This document shows positions 48,775 to 58,300 of a stretch of DNA of 64,000 nucleotides, in pieces (position 1 is the stretch's first letter; every line of letters begins with the position of its first letter). Made by a program: the position numbers and the translations under genes. The stretch is from Flavobacterium tyrosinilyticum. Lineage in GTDB: Bacteria; Bacteroidota; Bacteroidia; Flavobacteriales; Flavobacteriaceae. The stretch is from assembly GCF_023656565.1 (NCBI RefSeq), contig NZ_JAMOKG010000003.1:1116001-1180000 (forward strand), written 5' to 3'. The notes under the pieces were generated by a model. The model did not search any database. It saw only the letters and a program-made list of their open reading frames with translations, and had not been told where the DNA came from.

Positions 48775-49833
48775 ATGATTAATTTATTCAATACCCACAT
48801 CGACACCCTTTCCATACACCGCGTTGGAAACAAAAGTCGTAACGAAGCTATTTTTTTATCAGAGCAACCATTCAACTTAAATGATGAAATTGTTCCTTTG
48901 ATTAAAGAATTCTTTTTTAAGCCTTTTAGAGAAAAAGAAGAAAACTATTATCAGTTTGCACACGAAGTGGACTTGGACTACAACGACATGTTTAAGTATG
49001 CAACTGAGATTTTTGCAAATCCGTCAAATGTTCATGAGGTTTCTAAAAACATCACAAAACATTTATACGAGCAGTCAAATCACCCGCACATTAAAAACGG
49101 AGAGGTTTATGTAACTTATTTAACAAACCTAAGTATTGACAACAATGTTGTTGATGCAATCGGAATTTTTAAAAGTGAATTACAAGCAGACTTTTTACAG
49201 TTTGAAGAAAATAACAGTAACCTTGAGATGATTTTACAACAGGGAATCAACCTGAATAAATTAGATAAAGGATGTTTGATCTTCAACTACAAAAAAGAAG
49301 AAGGATACAAAATCCTAACTGTAGATAGCAACCGTTATGATGCACGCTACTGGTTAGAGCACTTTTTATCTGTTGATGCTTTTGAAGATGAAAATTTCAT
49401 CACTAAAAAATATTTGAAATTCTGTCAAAACTTCGCAAAAGACGTGGTTTTGCCAGCAGAAGACAAGAAAGAGGAAGTAATGTTTATGAACCGATCTGTG
49501 AATTATTTCGCTAAAAATGATCAGTTTGAAGAACAGAATTTCTTGAATGAAGTACTAGACAATCCTGATTTGATTCCTGAATTTAAAAACTATAAAGTTG
49601 ATAAAGGAGAAAAATACAGCATCGAAGATGTTACCTCATTCCCAATTGCCAACGCAGCAGTTTCTGACGCTAGAAAATCGATTAAAAATGTAATTAATTT
49701 GGATACTCATATTCAGATTAAAATGGATTTTATTAATCCTGAAAGTGCAGAAAAATTTGTTGAAAAAGGCTGGGATGAAGAAAAACAAATGTATTACTAC
49801 TTAGTTTACTTCAACAAAGAAGAAAAAAGCTAA
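48775..49833 (+). CDS. Nucleoid-associated protein, NdpA/YejK family
   Basis: The 352-residue protein fits the 37-kDa nucleoid-associated family. It has INLFNTHIDTLSIHRVGNKS at the start, then HIKNGEVYVTYLTNLSIDNN, DAIGIFKSELQADFLQFEEN and LDKGCLIFNYKKEEGYKILT, with SIKNVINLDTHIQIKMDFIN near the end. E. coli YejK associates with the nucleoid; the molecular role is unclear. It ends before a strong bidirectional terminator that separates it from the convergent TetR gene. Confidence 0.9.
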   Translation: MINLFNTHIDTLSIHRVGNKSRNEAIFLSEQPFNLNDEIVPLIKEFFFKPFREKEENYYQFAHEVDLDYNDMFKYATEIFANPSNVHEVSKNITKHLYEQSNHPHIKNGEVYVTYLTNLSIDNNVVDAIGIFKSELQADFLQFEENNSNLEMILQQGINLNKLDKGCLIFNYKKEEGYKILTVDSNRYDARYWLEHFLSVDAFEDENFITKKYLKFCQNFAKDVVLPAEDKKEEVMFMNRSVNYFAKNDQFEEQNFLNEVLDNPDLIPEFKNYKVDKGEKYSIEDVTSFPIANAAVSDARKSIKNVINLDTHIQIKMDFINPESAEKFVEKGWDEEKQMYYYLVYFNKEEKS

Positions 49834-49870
49834 GAAGTTTTCATTTTCTATTACTTACTTATTAATACAG

Positions 49871-49904
49871 AAAACGGCAGTTACAAATGTAACTGCCGTT
49901 TTTT
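49871..49904. terminator. Bidirectional intrinsic terminator
   Basis: A perfect 12-bp stem AACGGCAGTTAC (49873-49884) with 49889-49900 is flanked by an A run and a T run, between convergent genes. Confidence 0.85.
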
Positions 49905-49923
49905 ATTGTCTTGAATTTTAATG

Positions 49924-50505
49924 TTATAAAACCGAAAATACGGCTTTTACAATATCATCGTAAACTTCTTTGTTTCTTTCTCCAGCGCGAGCCAAAACTC
50001 GAATTCCAGAATAATTATTAAAGATAAATCGAGCCAAAACTTTTGCATCCAGCTGTTTAGAAATATGTCCAGCCTCCTGCCCTTTTTGAACGGCATTTGT
50101 AAAAACTTCTTCCATCGTTTGGCTGTTGCTTTTTACAATTTTGGCAATTTCTTCATCGTGCATAGCCAATTCTACAGACGAGTTAACCATAAAACAGCCT
50201 TTTGTAATTCGGTCCTCCAAACTTTCGATCACAGCTTGCTTAAAAATAGCCTGTAATGTTTCTTTAACATTTTCAGATTTTTCTAAAAGCTCTTTAACAG
50301 CATCTTGCGCTTGCTGCTGATAACGCTGCAACGACTTTGTAAACAATTGCTGCTTATCGCCAAAGGTATCATACAAACTAGAACGGCTCAAACCTAAGTG
50401 AGTTACCAAATCCTGAGCTGAAGTTCCGTTGTAACCTTTGTGCCAAAAAATTTCTATTGCTTTATCTAAAGCCTGATCTTCATTAAATTCTTTCGTTCTA
50501 GCCAT
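49924..50505 (-). CDS. TetR-family regulator of the SDR gene
   Basis: I chose the ATG at 50505 (MARTKEFNEDQALDKAIEIF); the longer frame to 50571 runs through the operator. The 193-residue protein has the TetR HTH: HKGYNGTSAQDLVTHLGLSR followed by SSLYDTFGDKQQLFTKSL, and a TetR_C ligand domain with a single conserved-looking Cys (GCFMVNSSVELAMHDEEIA). It lies 71 bp downstream of an SDR gene. GGAACGATCGTTCC-type operators occur before both genes, so it probably represses both. Confidence 0.92.
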   Translation of the reverse strand: MARTKEFNEDQALDKAIEIFWHKGYNGTSAQDLVTHLGLSRSSLYDTFGDKQQLFTKSLQRYQQQAQDAVKELLEKSENVKETLQAIFKQAVIESLEDRITKGCFMVNSSVELAMHDEEIAKIVKSNSQTMEEVFTNAVQKGQEAGHISKQLDAKVLARFIFNNYSGIRVLARAGERNKEVYDDIVKAVFSVL

Positions 50506-50528
50506 GACATTCAAATTAAATTCATTTA

Positions 50529-50560
50529 CAAAGATATAAAAATACGGAACAATCGTTCCT
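50529..50560 (-). promoter_or_regulatory. TetR promoter with operator
   Basis: On the minus strand a -7 element TATCTTTG (50529-50536) follows the palindrome AGGAACGATTGTTCCGT (50544-50560) by 7 bp. It matches the larger operator at 51381-51408. Confidence 0.7.
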
Positions 50561-50576
50561 GAATTAGTCAAAAAAA

Positions 50577-51329
50577 TTATAATACGCTATTTACGATAAG
50601 TCCACCATCTACCACAATTTCAGATCCAGTTATAAATGAAGCATCATCTGAGGCTAAGAAACTAACTGTTTTTGCAACTTCTGCAGCTTGTCCAAAACGT
50701 TTTAATAAAATTTTCTCACCTAAAGCAGCTCCTAATCCTTCTACTTCTTCTTTTTCTAAACCCACTTTTCCGTACAATGGTGTTTCAATCGGGCCAGGAG
50801 AAACTGCGTTTACTCTAATTTTTCTTGAAGCCAATTCTACAGCAAAAACTTTATTTAAAGATAATACGGCTGCTTTACTTGCGGCATAAACACTAGAATT
50901 TGGCATTCCAACATGAGCATTTACAGAAGTATTAAAGATAATTGAACCTCCATCATTTAAAATTGGCAATACTTTTTGAACGGTAAAATAAACTCCTTTT
51001 ACATTAACGTTCATGATACTATCGTAATGATCTTCTGAAGCTGAATCTAGAGGCGCAAAAGCTGCTATTCCAGCATTTAAGAATAAAATATCAACTTTTC
51101 CGAATTTTGCTTTTACTTCTTCAACCAAATTATCAATTGATTTTAAATCAGATTGATCGGCTTCAATTCCTGTAACTTTCAATTCTGTTTCCGCTTTCTC
51201 TAAAGCTTCTTTATTTCTTCCTGTTACAATTACTTTTGCTCCTTTTGATACTAAATCGGCTGCAGCTGCATATCCAATTCCGCTATTACCACCTGTCACG
51301 ATTGCTACTTTGTTTTCTAAACTTTTCAT
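50577..51329 (-). CDS. Short-chain dehydrogenase/reductase
   Basis: The 250-residue classical SDR has the cofactor motif VTGGNSGIGYAAAADLVSKG (TGxxxGIG, about 11-20), NAG at VDILFLNAGIA, the catalytic Ser in IIFNTSVNAHVG and the Tyr-Lys pair in SVYAASKAAVLSL. VTGRNKEALEK after the second strand favours NADP(H). Its substrate is unknown. Transcription is probably controlled by the TetR protein encoded next to it, through a perfect 28-bp palindrome in the promoter; such TetR-SDR pairs usually answer a toxic carbonyl or similar compound. Confidence 0.93.
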   Translation of the reverse strand: MKSLENKVAIVTGGNSGIGYAAAADLVSKGAKVIVTGRNKEALEKAETELKVTGIEADQSDLKSIDNLVEEVKAKFGKVDILFLNAGIAAFAPLDSASEDHYDSIMNVNVKGVYFTVQKVLPILNDGGSIIFNTSVNAHVGMPNSSVYAASKAAVLSLNKVFAVELASRKIRVNAVSPGPIETPLYGKVGLEKEEVEGLGAALGEKILLKRFGQAAEVAKTVSFLASDDASFITGSEIVVDGGLIVNSVL

Positions 51330-51372
51330 TTTTATTTGTTTTTAAGTTATTGATTATTCGATTATTACAGTA

Positions 51373-51408
51373 CAAAGATATAATAACGGAACGATCGTTC
51401 CGTTATTA
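51373..51408 (-). promoter_or_regulatory. SDR promoter with perfect 28-bp operator
   Basis: A perfect 28-bp palindrome centred on GGAACGATCGTTCC (51381-51408) directly abuts the minus-strand -7 element TATCTTTG (51373-51380). A bound TetR dimer would occupy the spacer and -33 region. Confidence 0.8.
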
Positions 51409-51556
51409 ATAATGTTAATTTTTAGTTAAAATAAAAAAGACCTTCCTAGAACCCATCAATTATAAGGAAAACAACTATTTAACTATAGAGGAAAGAAATC
51501 AAAAAATGTGGAGTATTCTTAATTTATCCTTAATTTTGCATTAAAAAATTACTCAG

Positions 51557-53926
51557 ATGGATATTCAATTTTTTAAAGAAAGTCCTTTTACTACTATAAT
51601 TTCATTTCACAAGCTAATCGAATCTTTTGAAGAAATTGCACAATCAGACGTTGATTACAGGTCAAACTATGCCAAAGCGATTTTAGAACAGATTGAATTA
51701 ATTCCGGAACTTAGGACTGGAATACAGGATTATTCGGTTATCAAGAACAATGAAGCTTTAATTAAAAATATATTAGCCGATTTATTTCCGACTGCATTGA
51801 CGCAGAACGAAATAAAAGCGGTAACGATTCCGTTTCAAAATATCTCTTTCAATTATACGGAGCGTTTCAAGAAAATTTTGAAAAATGCGGGAGACGAATT
51901 TTACATGGAAATTCGTGATTTTAGCGAACATCAATTTTACATCAACAACTGCTGTTTAATTTTAAGCAACTATTACAAACAGCATATCGATTTCAATCAG
52001 CCCTTTTTCTACGACATTCCAGATGAAAATGGTATTGAAAAGCATTATAGAATTTTGTACAATGCTGATTTCATGGAAATTATTCCAACTGAAAATTCTA
52101 TACCATTAACTCAAGAAGATATCGATCAATTAATAGATAATTATAACGATATTAATTTGTGGAAATCTAAGTTCCCGAAAGGAAGCTGGATTTTAAGAGG
52201 CTTCGGAATTGTTTCATTATTTGATGCCACAACAGAAAGTGCTATTTCGATTTTGAAAAGTAATTTGCTAAAACCTGGACCAAAAACAGTTGCAACAGAT
52301 CAAGAAGTTTCTAATATTTTTCAGTCCATTTTTAATCTTCCTAATTTAAAAGTCGGATTTATTATCTACAATCCCGAGGAAGAGAAATTTATCCGACCAG
52401 CAAAATACGAAAATCAGATGAAGAGCTTCTTACTTTCTTCTGATCAGGAAGTAGATTGCAAAAATGCTTTTTTTGGCTGTTCTTTTGAAAACTTACTAGA
52501 CAATAGAGAACCTTTCGTTATTTCTAATGTCAGCAAATTCACTGAAGAACAAACCAATAAAAGACTTGGTGAACATTTACTACAACAAGGAATTCAGAGC
52601 TGTATTTTTGCACCAGTCATCAAAAGCGGACATTTATTGGGTGTTGTTGAATTGGTTTCTGAAAATCCGAGAGATTTAAACAGCGTAAATGCTACAAAAC
52701 TAGACTTGGTTCTTCCCTATTTGACTGACACAATTGATCGTTACAATACTGATATGCAGCATCAGATCGAAGCGATTATTCAGCGAGAATATACTACAAT
52801 TCACCCTAGCGTTTATTGGAAGTTTAAAAGGGAATCACAAAATTACTTTCAGAATATGAATCATACTAAGGATTATATTTTTAAAGAAATTGTCTTTAAA
52901 AATGTATATCCGCTGTATGGCCAAATAGATATTAAAGGTTCGTCTGAACACCGAAATGAAACGGTAAAAACTGATTTAAAAAGTCAGCTTACGGCTCTTT
53001 TGGAGATCTTTGATAATCAAGAATCTAATTCGAATCTTGTTCTTTTGGAACAGAGAAAATTTGAACTGGAATCGCTTAGAAGCGAATTGGATTTTCCTCT
53101 GAAAGCAGACACAGAACAACATGTTCAGCGTTATATTGAAGAAGAAATTCATCCGATTTTAAAAAATACTAAGAGCAATGCGAAAAGCGAAAAGCTGGAA
53201 AAATTGTACTTTGAAAAACTGGATGAAAAAACCGGAATGTTTTACCACGAACGAAAAAAGTTCGACAATGCCATGTCAATTATCAATAAAAGACTCGCAA
53301 CTGTTTTAGATAGAAAACAAGTTGAAGCGCAACAGATTTATCCGCATTATTACGAACGTTTTAAAACAGATGGCGTAGAACACAATTTATATATTGGAGC
53401 TTCAATTTCGCCAACGAAACCATTCGATATCATGTATTTGCATAATCTTCGCCTATGGCAATTGCAGACTTTATGCGAAATGGAATTAGAGCATCATGAT
53501 CTTAAAGAATCTCTGCCTTACGAATTGGATGTTACTTCGTTGATTTTGGTTTTCAGTTCTGCACTTTCAATTCGTTTTAGAATGGATGAAAAGCGTTTTG
53601 ACGTTGATGGAACTTATAATGCAAGATATGAAGTCGTTAAAAAACGAATTGACAAATCGCATATTAAAGGAACAAACGAAAGAATTACGGAGAAAGAAAA
53701 AATCACAATTGTATATTCTCAAAATAGCGAAGAAGCAGAATATTTAAAATACATTAAATATTTACAGCACAAGAAAATTCTTGAGCCTTCTATTGAACAA
53801 TTTGAAGTTGAAGATCTTCAGGGAGTTTCTGGATTAAGAGCGATTCGTGTTAAAGTAATCAACAATAATTCAAACTCGGAAATCAAGAAAATAACTTATC
53901 AGGATTTATTAGATGAGCTCAACTAA
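51557..53926 (+). CDS. Large GAF-domain protein of unknown function
   Basis: The 789-residue cytoplasmic protein has an N-terminal helical region (FKESPFTTIISFHKLIESFE), a central GAF-like domain (about 250-395: EVSNIFQSIFNLPNLKVGFI, QGIQSCIFAPVIKSGHLLGV) and a long C-terminal region that is not assigned. That region contains GTNERITEKEKITIVYSQNS and conserved-looking HYYERFKTDGVEHNLYIGAS. It has no kinase, cyclase or HTH motif I can recognise. GAF domains bind small molecules, including cyclic nucleotides. A -7 element TAATTTTG is at 51531-51538. Conserved in Flavobacteriia by appearance only; function unknown. Confidence 0.75.
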   Translation: MDIQFFKESPFTTIISFHKLIESFEEIAQSDVDYRSNYAKAILEQIELIPELRTGIQDYSVIKNNEALIKNILADLFPTALTQNEIKAVTIPFQNISFNYTERFKKILKNAGDEFYMEIRDFSEHQFYINNCCLILSNYYKQHIDFNQPFFYDIPDENGIEKHYRILYNADFMEIIPTENSIPLTQEDIDQLIDNYNDINLWKSKFPKGSWILRGFGIVSLFDATTESAISILKSNLLKPGPKTVATDQEVSNIFQSIFNLPNLKVGFIIYNPEEEKFIRPAKYENQMKSFLLSSDQEVDCKNAFFGCSFENLLDNREPFVISNVSKFTEEQTNKRLGEHLLQQGIQSCIFAPVIKSGHLLGVVELVSENPRDLNSVNATKLDLVLPYLTDTIDRYNTDMQHQIEAIIQREYTTIHPSVYWKFKRESQNYFQNMNHTKDYIFKEIVFKNVYPLYGQIDIKGSSEHRNETVKTDLKSQLTALLEIFDNQESNSNLVLLEQRKFELESLRSELDFPLKADTEQHVQRYIEEEIHPILKNTKSNAKSEKLEKLYFEKLDEKTGMFYHERKKFDNAMSIINKRLATVLDRKQVEAQQIYPHYYERFKTDGVEHNLYIGASISPTKPFDIMYLHNLRLWQLQTLCEMELEHHDLKESLPYELDVTSLILVFSSALSIRFRMDEKRFDVDGTYNARYEVVKKRIDKSHIKGTNERITEKEKITIVYSQNSEEAEYLKYIKYLQHKKILEPSIEQFEVEDLQGVSGLRAIRVKVINNNSNSEIKKITYQDLLDELN

Positions 53927-53949
53927 ATAGTTGAGCTTTTTTTGTTTTT

Positions 53950-54081
53950 AAACACATAGAAACATAGATTTTGAAACTTAAAAAAGGCGTTTCACTTGCA
54001 TCAATTCACATAGCTATGTGTGAGAAACTAGTTTCTTTCTTTATTCTTGTAGATAAGAAAAAACTATGTTTCTATGTGTTT
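53950..54081. repeat. Family I palindrome (AAACACATAGAAACATAG), copy 2
   Basis: A perfect 18-bp outer stem (53950-53967 with 54064-54081) encloses GTTTCAC/GTGAGAAAC words and a central palindrome CACATAGCTATGTG (54007-54020). It has the same layout as copy 1 at 43590-43722. Confidence 0.85.
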
Positions 54082-54101
54082 AAAATATTTCTATATAAAA
54101 A

Positions 54102-54134
54102 AACTTTGTCAAAGTTTGAAACTTTGACAAAGTT
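54102..54134. terminator. Family C hairpin between convergent genes, copy 3
   Basis: AACTTTGTCAAAG, a short loop and the complementary arm form a 33-bp palindrome between the rightward GAF gene and the leftward HD-PycTM gene, suited to bidirectional termination. Confidence 0.7.
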
Positions 54135-54142
54135 GTCTAAAT

Positions 54143-55330
54143 CTAGATTGATTTAAAAGCAATCACAAACGCGATTACTGTTATGATAATTCCGAACATA
54201 AAAAAGTTATAGGCAATTCGGAGTAAATTGTATTTTCGTTGTAAAACCAATCCGAGATAATACAAATCTTTGATCATGGTCGAATACAAATAATCTCTGT
54301 CTTTCATCATTTCATTCATTGCCCAATCGTAATCTTCAAGAGGCATTTTATAGAAATTTCCAAAAAACATTAAATTCACTTTTTTAGCTTCCACATCGTC
54401 TCTTGTAAAAAATCCAGAAGTCACTTTTGGACGCGTAGAAAGAATGGCAAAAATAATGGTAATTACACTAGACATCAGCATGATAAAAGTGGGAACAACT
54501 AAATGTGCATTTTTCGGACTGTCTAATTTTGGAATAATAGACGATAATGCAATCGAAATAATAATCGCATTTACAGACAATAATATATTGGCTTTACTAT
54601 CTGCAATGCCACTTAATCGAGTGTGATTTCCGAGAGTGACACGAAACAGGGTATCAATTCCTCGGTCTGGTTTTTCTGCTTTTTCAGCTTTTTCTTTCTT
54701 TTTATTTTCCTCCTCAAGTGCAGCAGCGGCTTTCAATTCCTGTTTATTGATTTTTTTCTGAATCATTAATAGATTTTTTTCCTTCAATGGTTGCCATTTT
54801 CTTAAAGCGTAATCGGTATAAAATCTATGTTTATTCAGTAAGAAATTTAAATTTTCTCTTGTCCATTCGGCATTAGAAAAACTAACTATTCCTGCATTTT
54901 TCAATTCCAGACGCAATAATTCGCAAGTTGTGGCATATTCCGCTCCCATTAAATGCGCGTAATCTGCATCTCTTATAATTTTTTCTAAATGCGTTTTAGG
55001 CTCATATTCTTTAACTGTTGCCAAAATTAAACTTGAAACAAGCGCAATAAATTCTTCCGATTTTCCTTTTTTACGCAAAAAATCTGCTGCAATTTCAGTG
55101 CTTTTATGCTCATGATTTTCATAACCTTCGATGTAGCCCGTATCATGAAACCATGCAGCAACCAAAAGCGCCTCTTTGTCCTCACCTTCCACATCTTCTT
55201 TTTTGCATAGTTCTTTTACCGCTGTAACTACTGTGAAAGTATGGTTAAAATTATGGTAAGAATATAAATTAGAAAGTTTATCTTTGAGTAAATTACCGAC
55301 AAAATCTTCGGATTGTTCTATTAGATTCAT
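54143..55330 (-). CDS. HD phosphohydrolase fused to a Pycsar-type transmembrane effector domain
   Basis: The 395-residue protein has an N-terminal HD domain (about 20-130) with metal ligands His30 in YHNFNHTFTV, His62-Asp63 in AAWFHDTGYIEGYE, His75 and Asp121 or Asp123 in IIRDADYAHLMGA. A charged linker (EEENKKKEKAEKAEKPDR) leads to a PycTM domain (about 228-395): NHTRLSGIADSKANILLSVN, then AIIISIALSSIIPK and later membrane helices. PycTM effectors of the Pycsar anti-phage system are triggered by cUMP or cCMP and damage the membrane. No uridylate or cytidylate cyclase is seen here, so its role is open. Confidence 0.85.
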   Translation of the reverse strand: MNLIEQSEDFVGNLLKDKLSNLYSYHNFNHTFTVVTAVKELCKKEDVEGEDKEALLVAAWFHDTGYIEGYENHEHKSTEIAADFLRKKGKSEEFIALVSSLILATVKEYEPKTHLEKIIRDADYAHLMGAEYATTCELLRLELKNAGIVSFSNAEWTRENLNFLLNKHRFYTDYALRKWQPLKEKNLLMIQKKINKQELKAAAALEEENKKKEKAEKAEKPDRGIDTLFRVTLGNHTRLSGIADSKANILLSVNAIIISIALSSIIPKLDSPKNAHLVVPTFIMLMSSVITIIFAILSTRPKVTSGFFTRDDVEAKKVNLMFFGNFYKMPLEDYDWAMNEMMKDRDYLYSTMIKDLYYLGLVLQRKYNLLRIAYNFFMFGIIITVIAFVIAFKSI

Positions 55331-55356
55331 AAAGAATATTTTTATACCACTAAATT

Positions 55357-58300
55357 ATGAAATTGTTTTTGGATAATCATTTTATTGCCAAGATTAAAAA
55401 CTTTTCTTTGGCAATTATGGCCCTATTTATCGTTTACTCTTGTTCTACGCGCAAACCGCAGTACGGGAAAAACGTTAGTGCCAACGAAACAGAAAACGCA
55501 ACTGACACTATAAAAATTGCACATACTTTTTTTCTTGTTGGAGATGCTGGAAATGCCGACGAAGAACAAGCGCAACAAACGCTAGAACTTTTGCACCAAA
55601 AGCTGAAAAAAGCAAATAAAAAATCGACACTTCTTTTCTTGGGAGATAACATTTACCCCAAAGGTTTTCCAGGTAACAAAAAACCTGAAGACAAGGCTTT
55701 AGCAGAAACAAAACTAACGAATCAATTAAAATTAACGGAAGGTTTTAAAGGAAGAACAATTGTAATTCCCGGAAATCATGATTGGTACAGTGGAATTAAA
55801 GGTTTAGAACGTCAAGCCGATTTTGTCACGAAATATTTGAATGACAAAAAAGGATTTCTTCCGAGAAAATCATGCCCAATTGAAGATGTAAAAATTGATA
55901 GCGTTACTACTTTGATAGCTGTTGATAGTGAATGGTTTTTAGAAGATTGGAACGATCATCCAACTATAAATGATAATTGTGAAATAAAAACTAGAGAAGC
56001 ATTTTTTGAAGAATTAGAAAGCCTTTTAAACAAAAATCAAGAAAAGACAGTTGTCTTAGCTATTCATCATCCATTATTAAGCAATGGAACCCACGGTGGA
56101 CAATTTTCGTTAGAAAAACAATTATTCCCTCTAGAACAAAAAATTCCGCTTCCGGTAATTGGTTCTTTCATCAATTTAGTTCGAAAAACATCTGGAGTTA
56201 GTCCGCAGGATATTCAAAATAAGCAATATACTATTTATGCTAAAAGAATAAAAACGCTTTTGCAAAAGCAGAAAAATGTCATTGTAGTTTCTGGACACGA
56301 TCACAATCTGCAATATATCAGCAAAGAAAACATTCAGCAGATCATTAGCGGAGCAGGATCAAAATCAGAAGCTGCGAGAGCTATTAATCCTTATGATTTT
56401 TCATATGGCGGAAATGGTTATGCTGTCTTAACAATGTTTAAAAGTGGCGATGCTAAAGTCTCATATTATGGAAATGAGAATAACAAAGAGAAGTTACTTT
56501 TTGAACGCGAAATTATAAAAGCCAAAGAAATCAACTGGGCTTCAGATATTCCGAATAAATTTCCTGCTACGGTAACCACTTCGATTTATTCTCCAAAAAT
56601 GACTCAAAAAGGTGCGTTTCACAGATTTTTATTTGGGCAACATTACAGAAAATACTACAGTATGCCAATTGAAGCCACAACAGCAACGGTTGATACTTTA
56701 AAAGGTGGCTTGAAACCAATTCGCGAAGGCGGCGGACATCAATCTGTTTCCTTAAGAATGTCTGATCCTAAAGGTCGTGAGTTTATAATGCGTGCGATGA
56801 AAAAAAGTGCTACAGTATTTTTACAGTCAGTTGCCTTTAAAGATCAATATGTGGTAAATGACTTTGACAAAACCTACGTTGAAGATTTCTTATTTGATTT
56901 TTATACTACTTCTCACCCTTATTCTTCTTTTGCAATTGGCAGTATGTCTGATCAAATTGGTTTGAGACATACCAATCCGATTTTATATTATATTCCGAAA
57001 CAAAATGGTTTGGGTGAATTTAATGCCAGTTTTGGAGATCAATTATATATGGTAGAAGAAAGACCAGCTGACAATCATTTGGACGGTAAAAATTTTGGCA
57101 AACCAAGCAACATCATTGGAACTGATGATATGATGCTTAATCTTCATAAAGATGAAAAATATGGCGTTGATGAAAAAGAATATATAAAAGCACGTTTATT
57201 TGATATCCTTCTAGGAGATTGGGACAGACACAGCGATCAATGGCGTTGGGCTGAATATAAAGAAGATGGTAAAGTAATTTATAGACCTATTCCGAGAGAT
57301 CGTGATCAGGCTTTTGTAAAATACGATGGCGCTTTGCTTTCGCTTATCATGAATATGCCTCCGCTTCGTCATATGCGTTCTTTTAAAGGCGACAGAATCA
57401 ATGTAAAATGGCTAGGAAGAGAACCTTATCCAATGGATTTGGCATTTCTAAAAACTGCTCAAGAAAAAGATTGGGTTGAACAGGCTAAATACATTCAGGA
57501 AAGCTTGACAGATGCAGATATTGATGCGGCTTTCAAAAACATGCCTAAAGAAGTTCAGGACGAAACGGTCGATGAAATAAAAGCAAAACTAAAAAGCAGA
57601 AAAAGAGATCTTCAAAAGTATGCTCGCAGATATTCTGATGTCTTAAGCAAAACCGTTATGATTGCTGGAACAGACAAAAAAGACAAATTTGTTTTAAACC
57701 ATAATGTAAAAAAAGGAATTGAAATTCAGGTTTTCAGAATTAAAAAAGAAGGCGATAAATTGCTTTACACTAAAAATGTAACAGATGATAAAACAAAAAA
57801 TCTTTGGATTTACGGACTAGACGATAATGATGTTTTTGAAGTAAAAGGGGAAGAAAAATCAAGCATTAAAATTCGTTTGATTGGAGGTCAAAACAATGAC
57901 ACTTATAACATTGAAAACGGAAGAAAAGTGATTGTTTACGATTTCAAGTCAAAAGAAAACACTTATAACTTAGATTCAAAGGCACAAACGCAACTGACAG
58001 ATGACTATGATGTTAATTTGTATAACTACGAAAAACCTAAATACAACGTAATTGCAGGACTTCCGAACATTGGATATAATCCTGATGATGGTGTAAAAAT
58101 GGGCGTAAACTTAAATTATACAGTCAATAATTTTAAACAAAATCCTTACACCCAAAGACACATTTTTAATGCTTTTTACTATTTCGCCACCGGTGGTTTA
58201 GAATTTAATTATGCAGCACATTTCCCAGGCTTATTAGGAAAATGGGTTATTGATGTGGAATCTTTATATACGACTCCAAACTTTGCCATGAACTATTTTG

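Noticed and set aside
54143..55330. Complete Pycsar defence island
   Set aside because: No uridylate or cytidylate cyclase and no other defence genes lie in the window, so only an orphan effector-like protein can be claimed.
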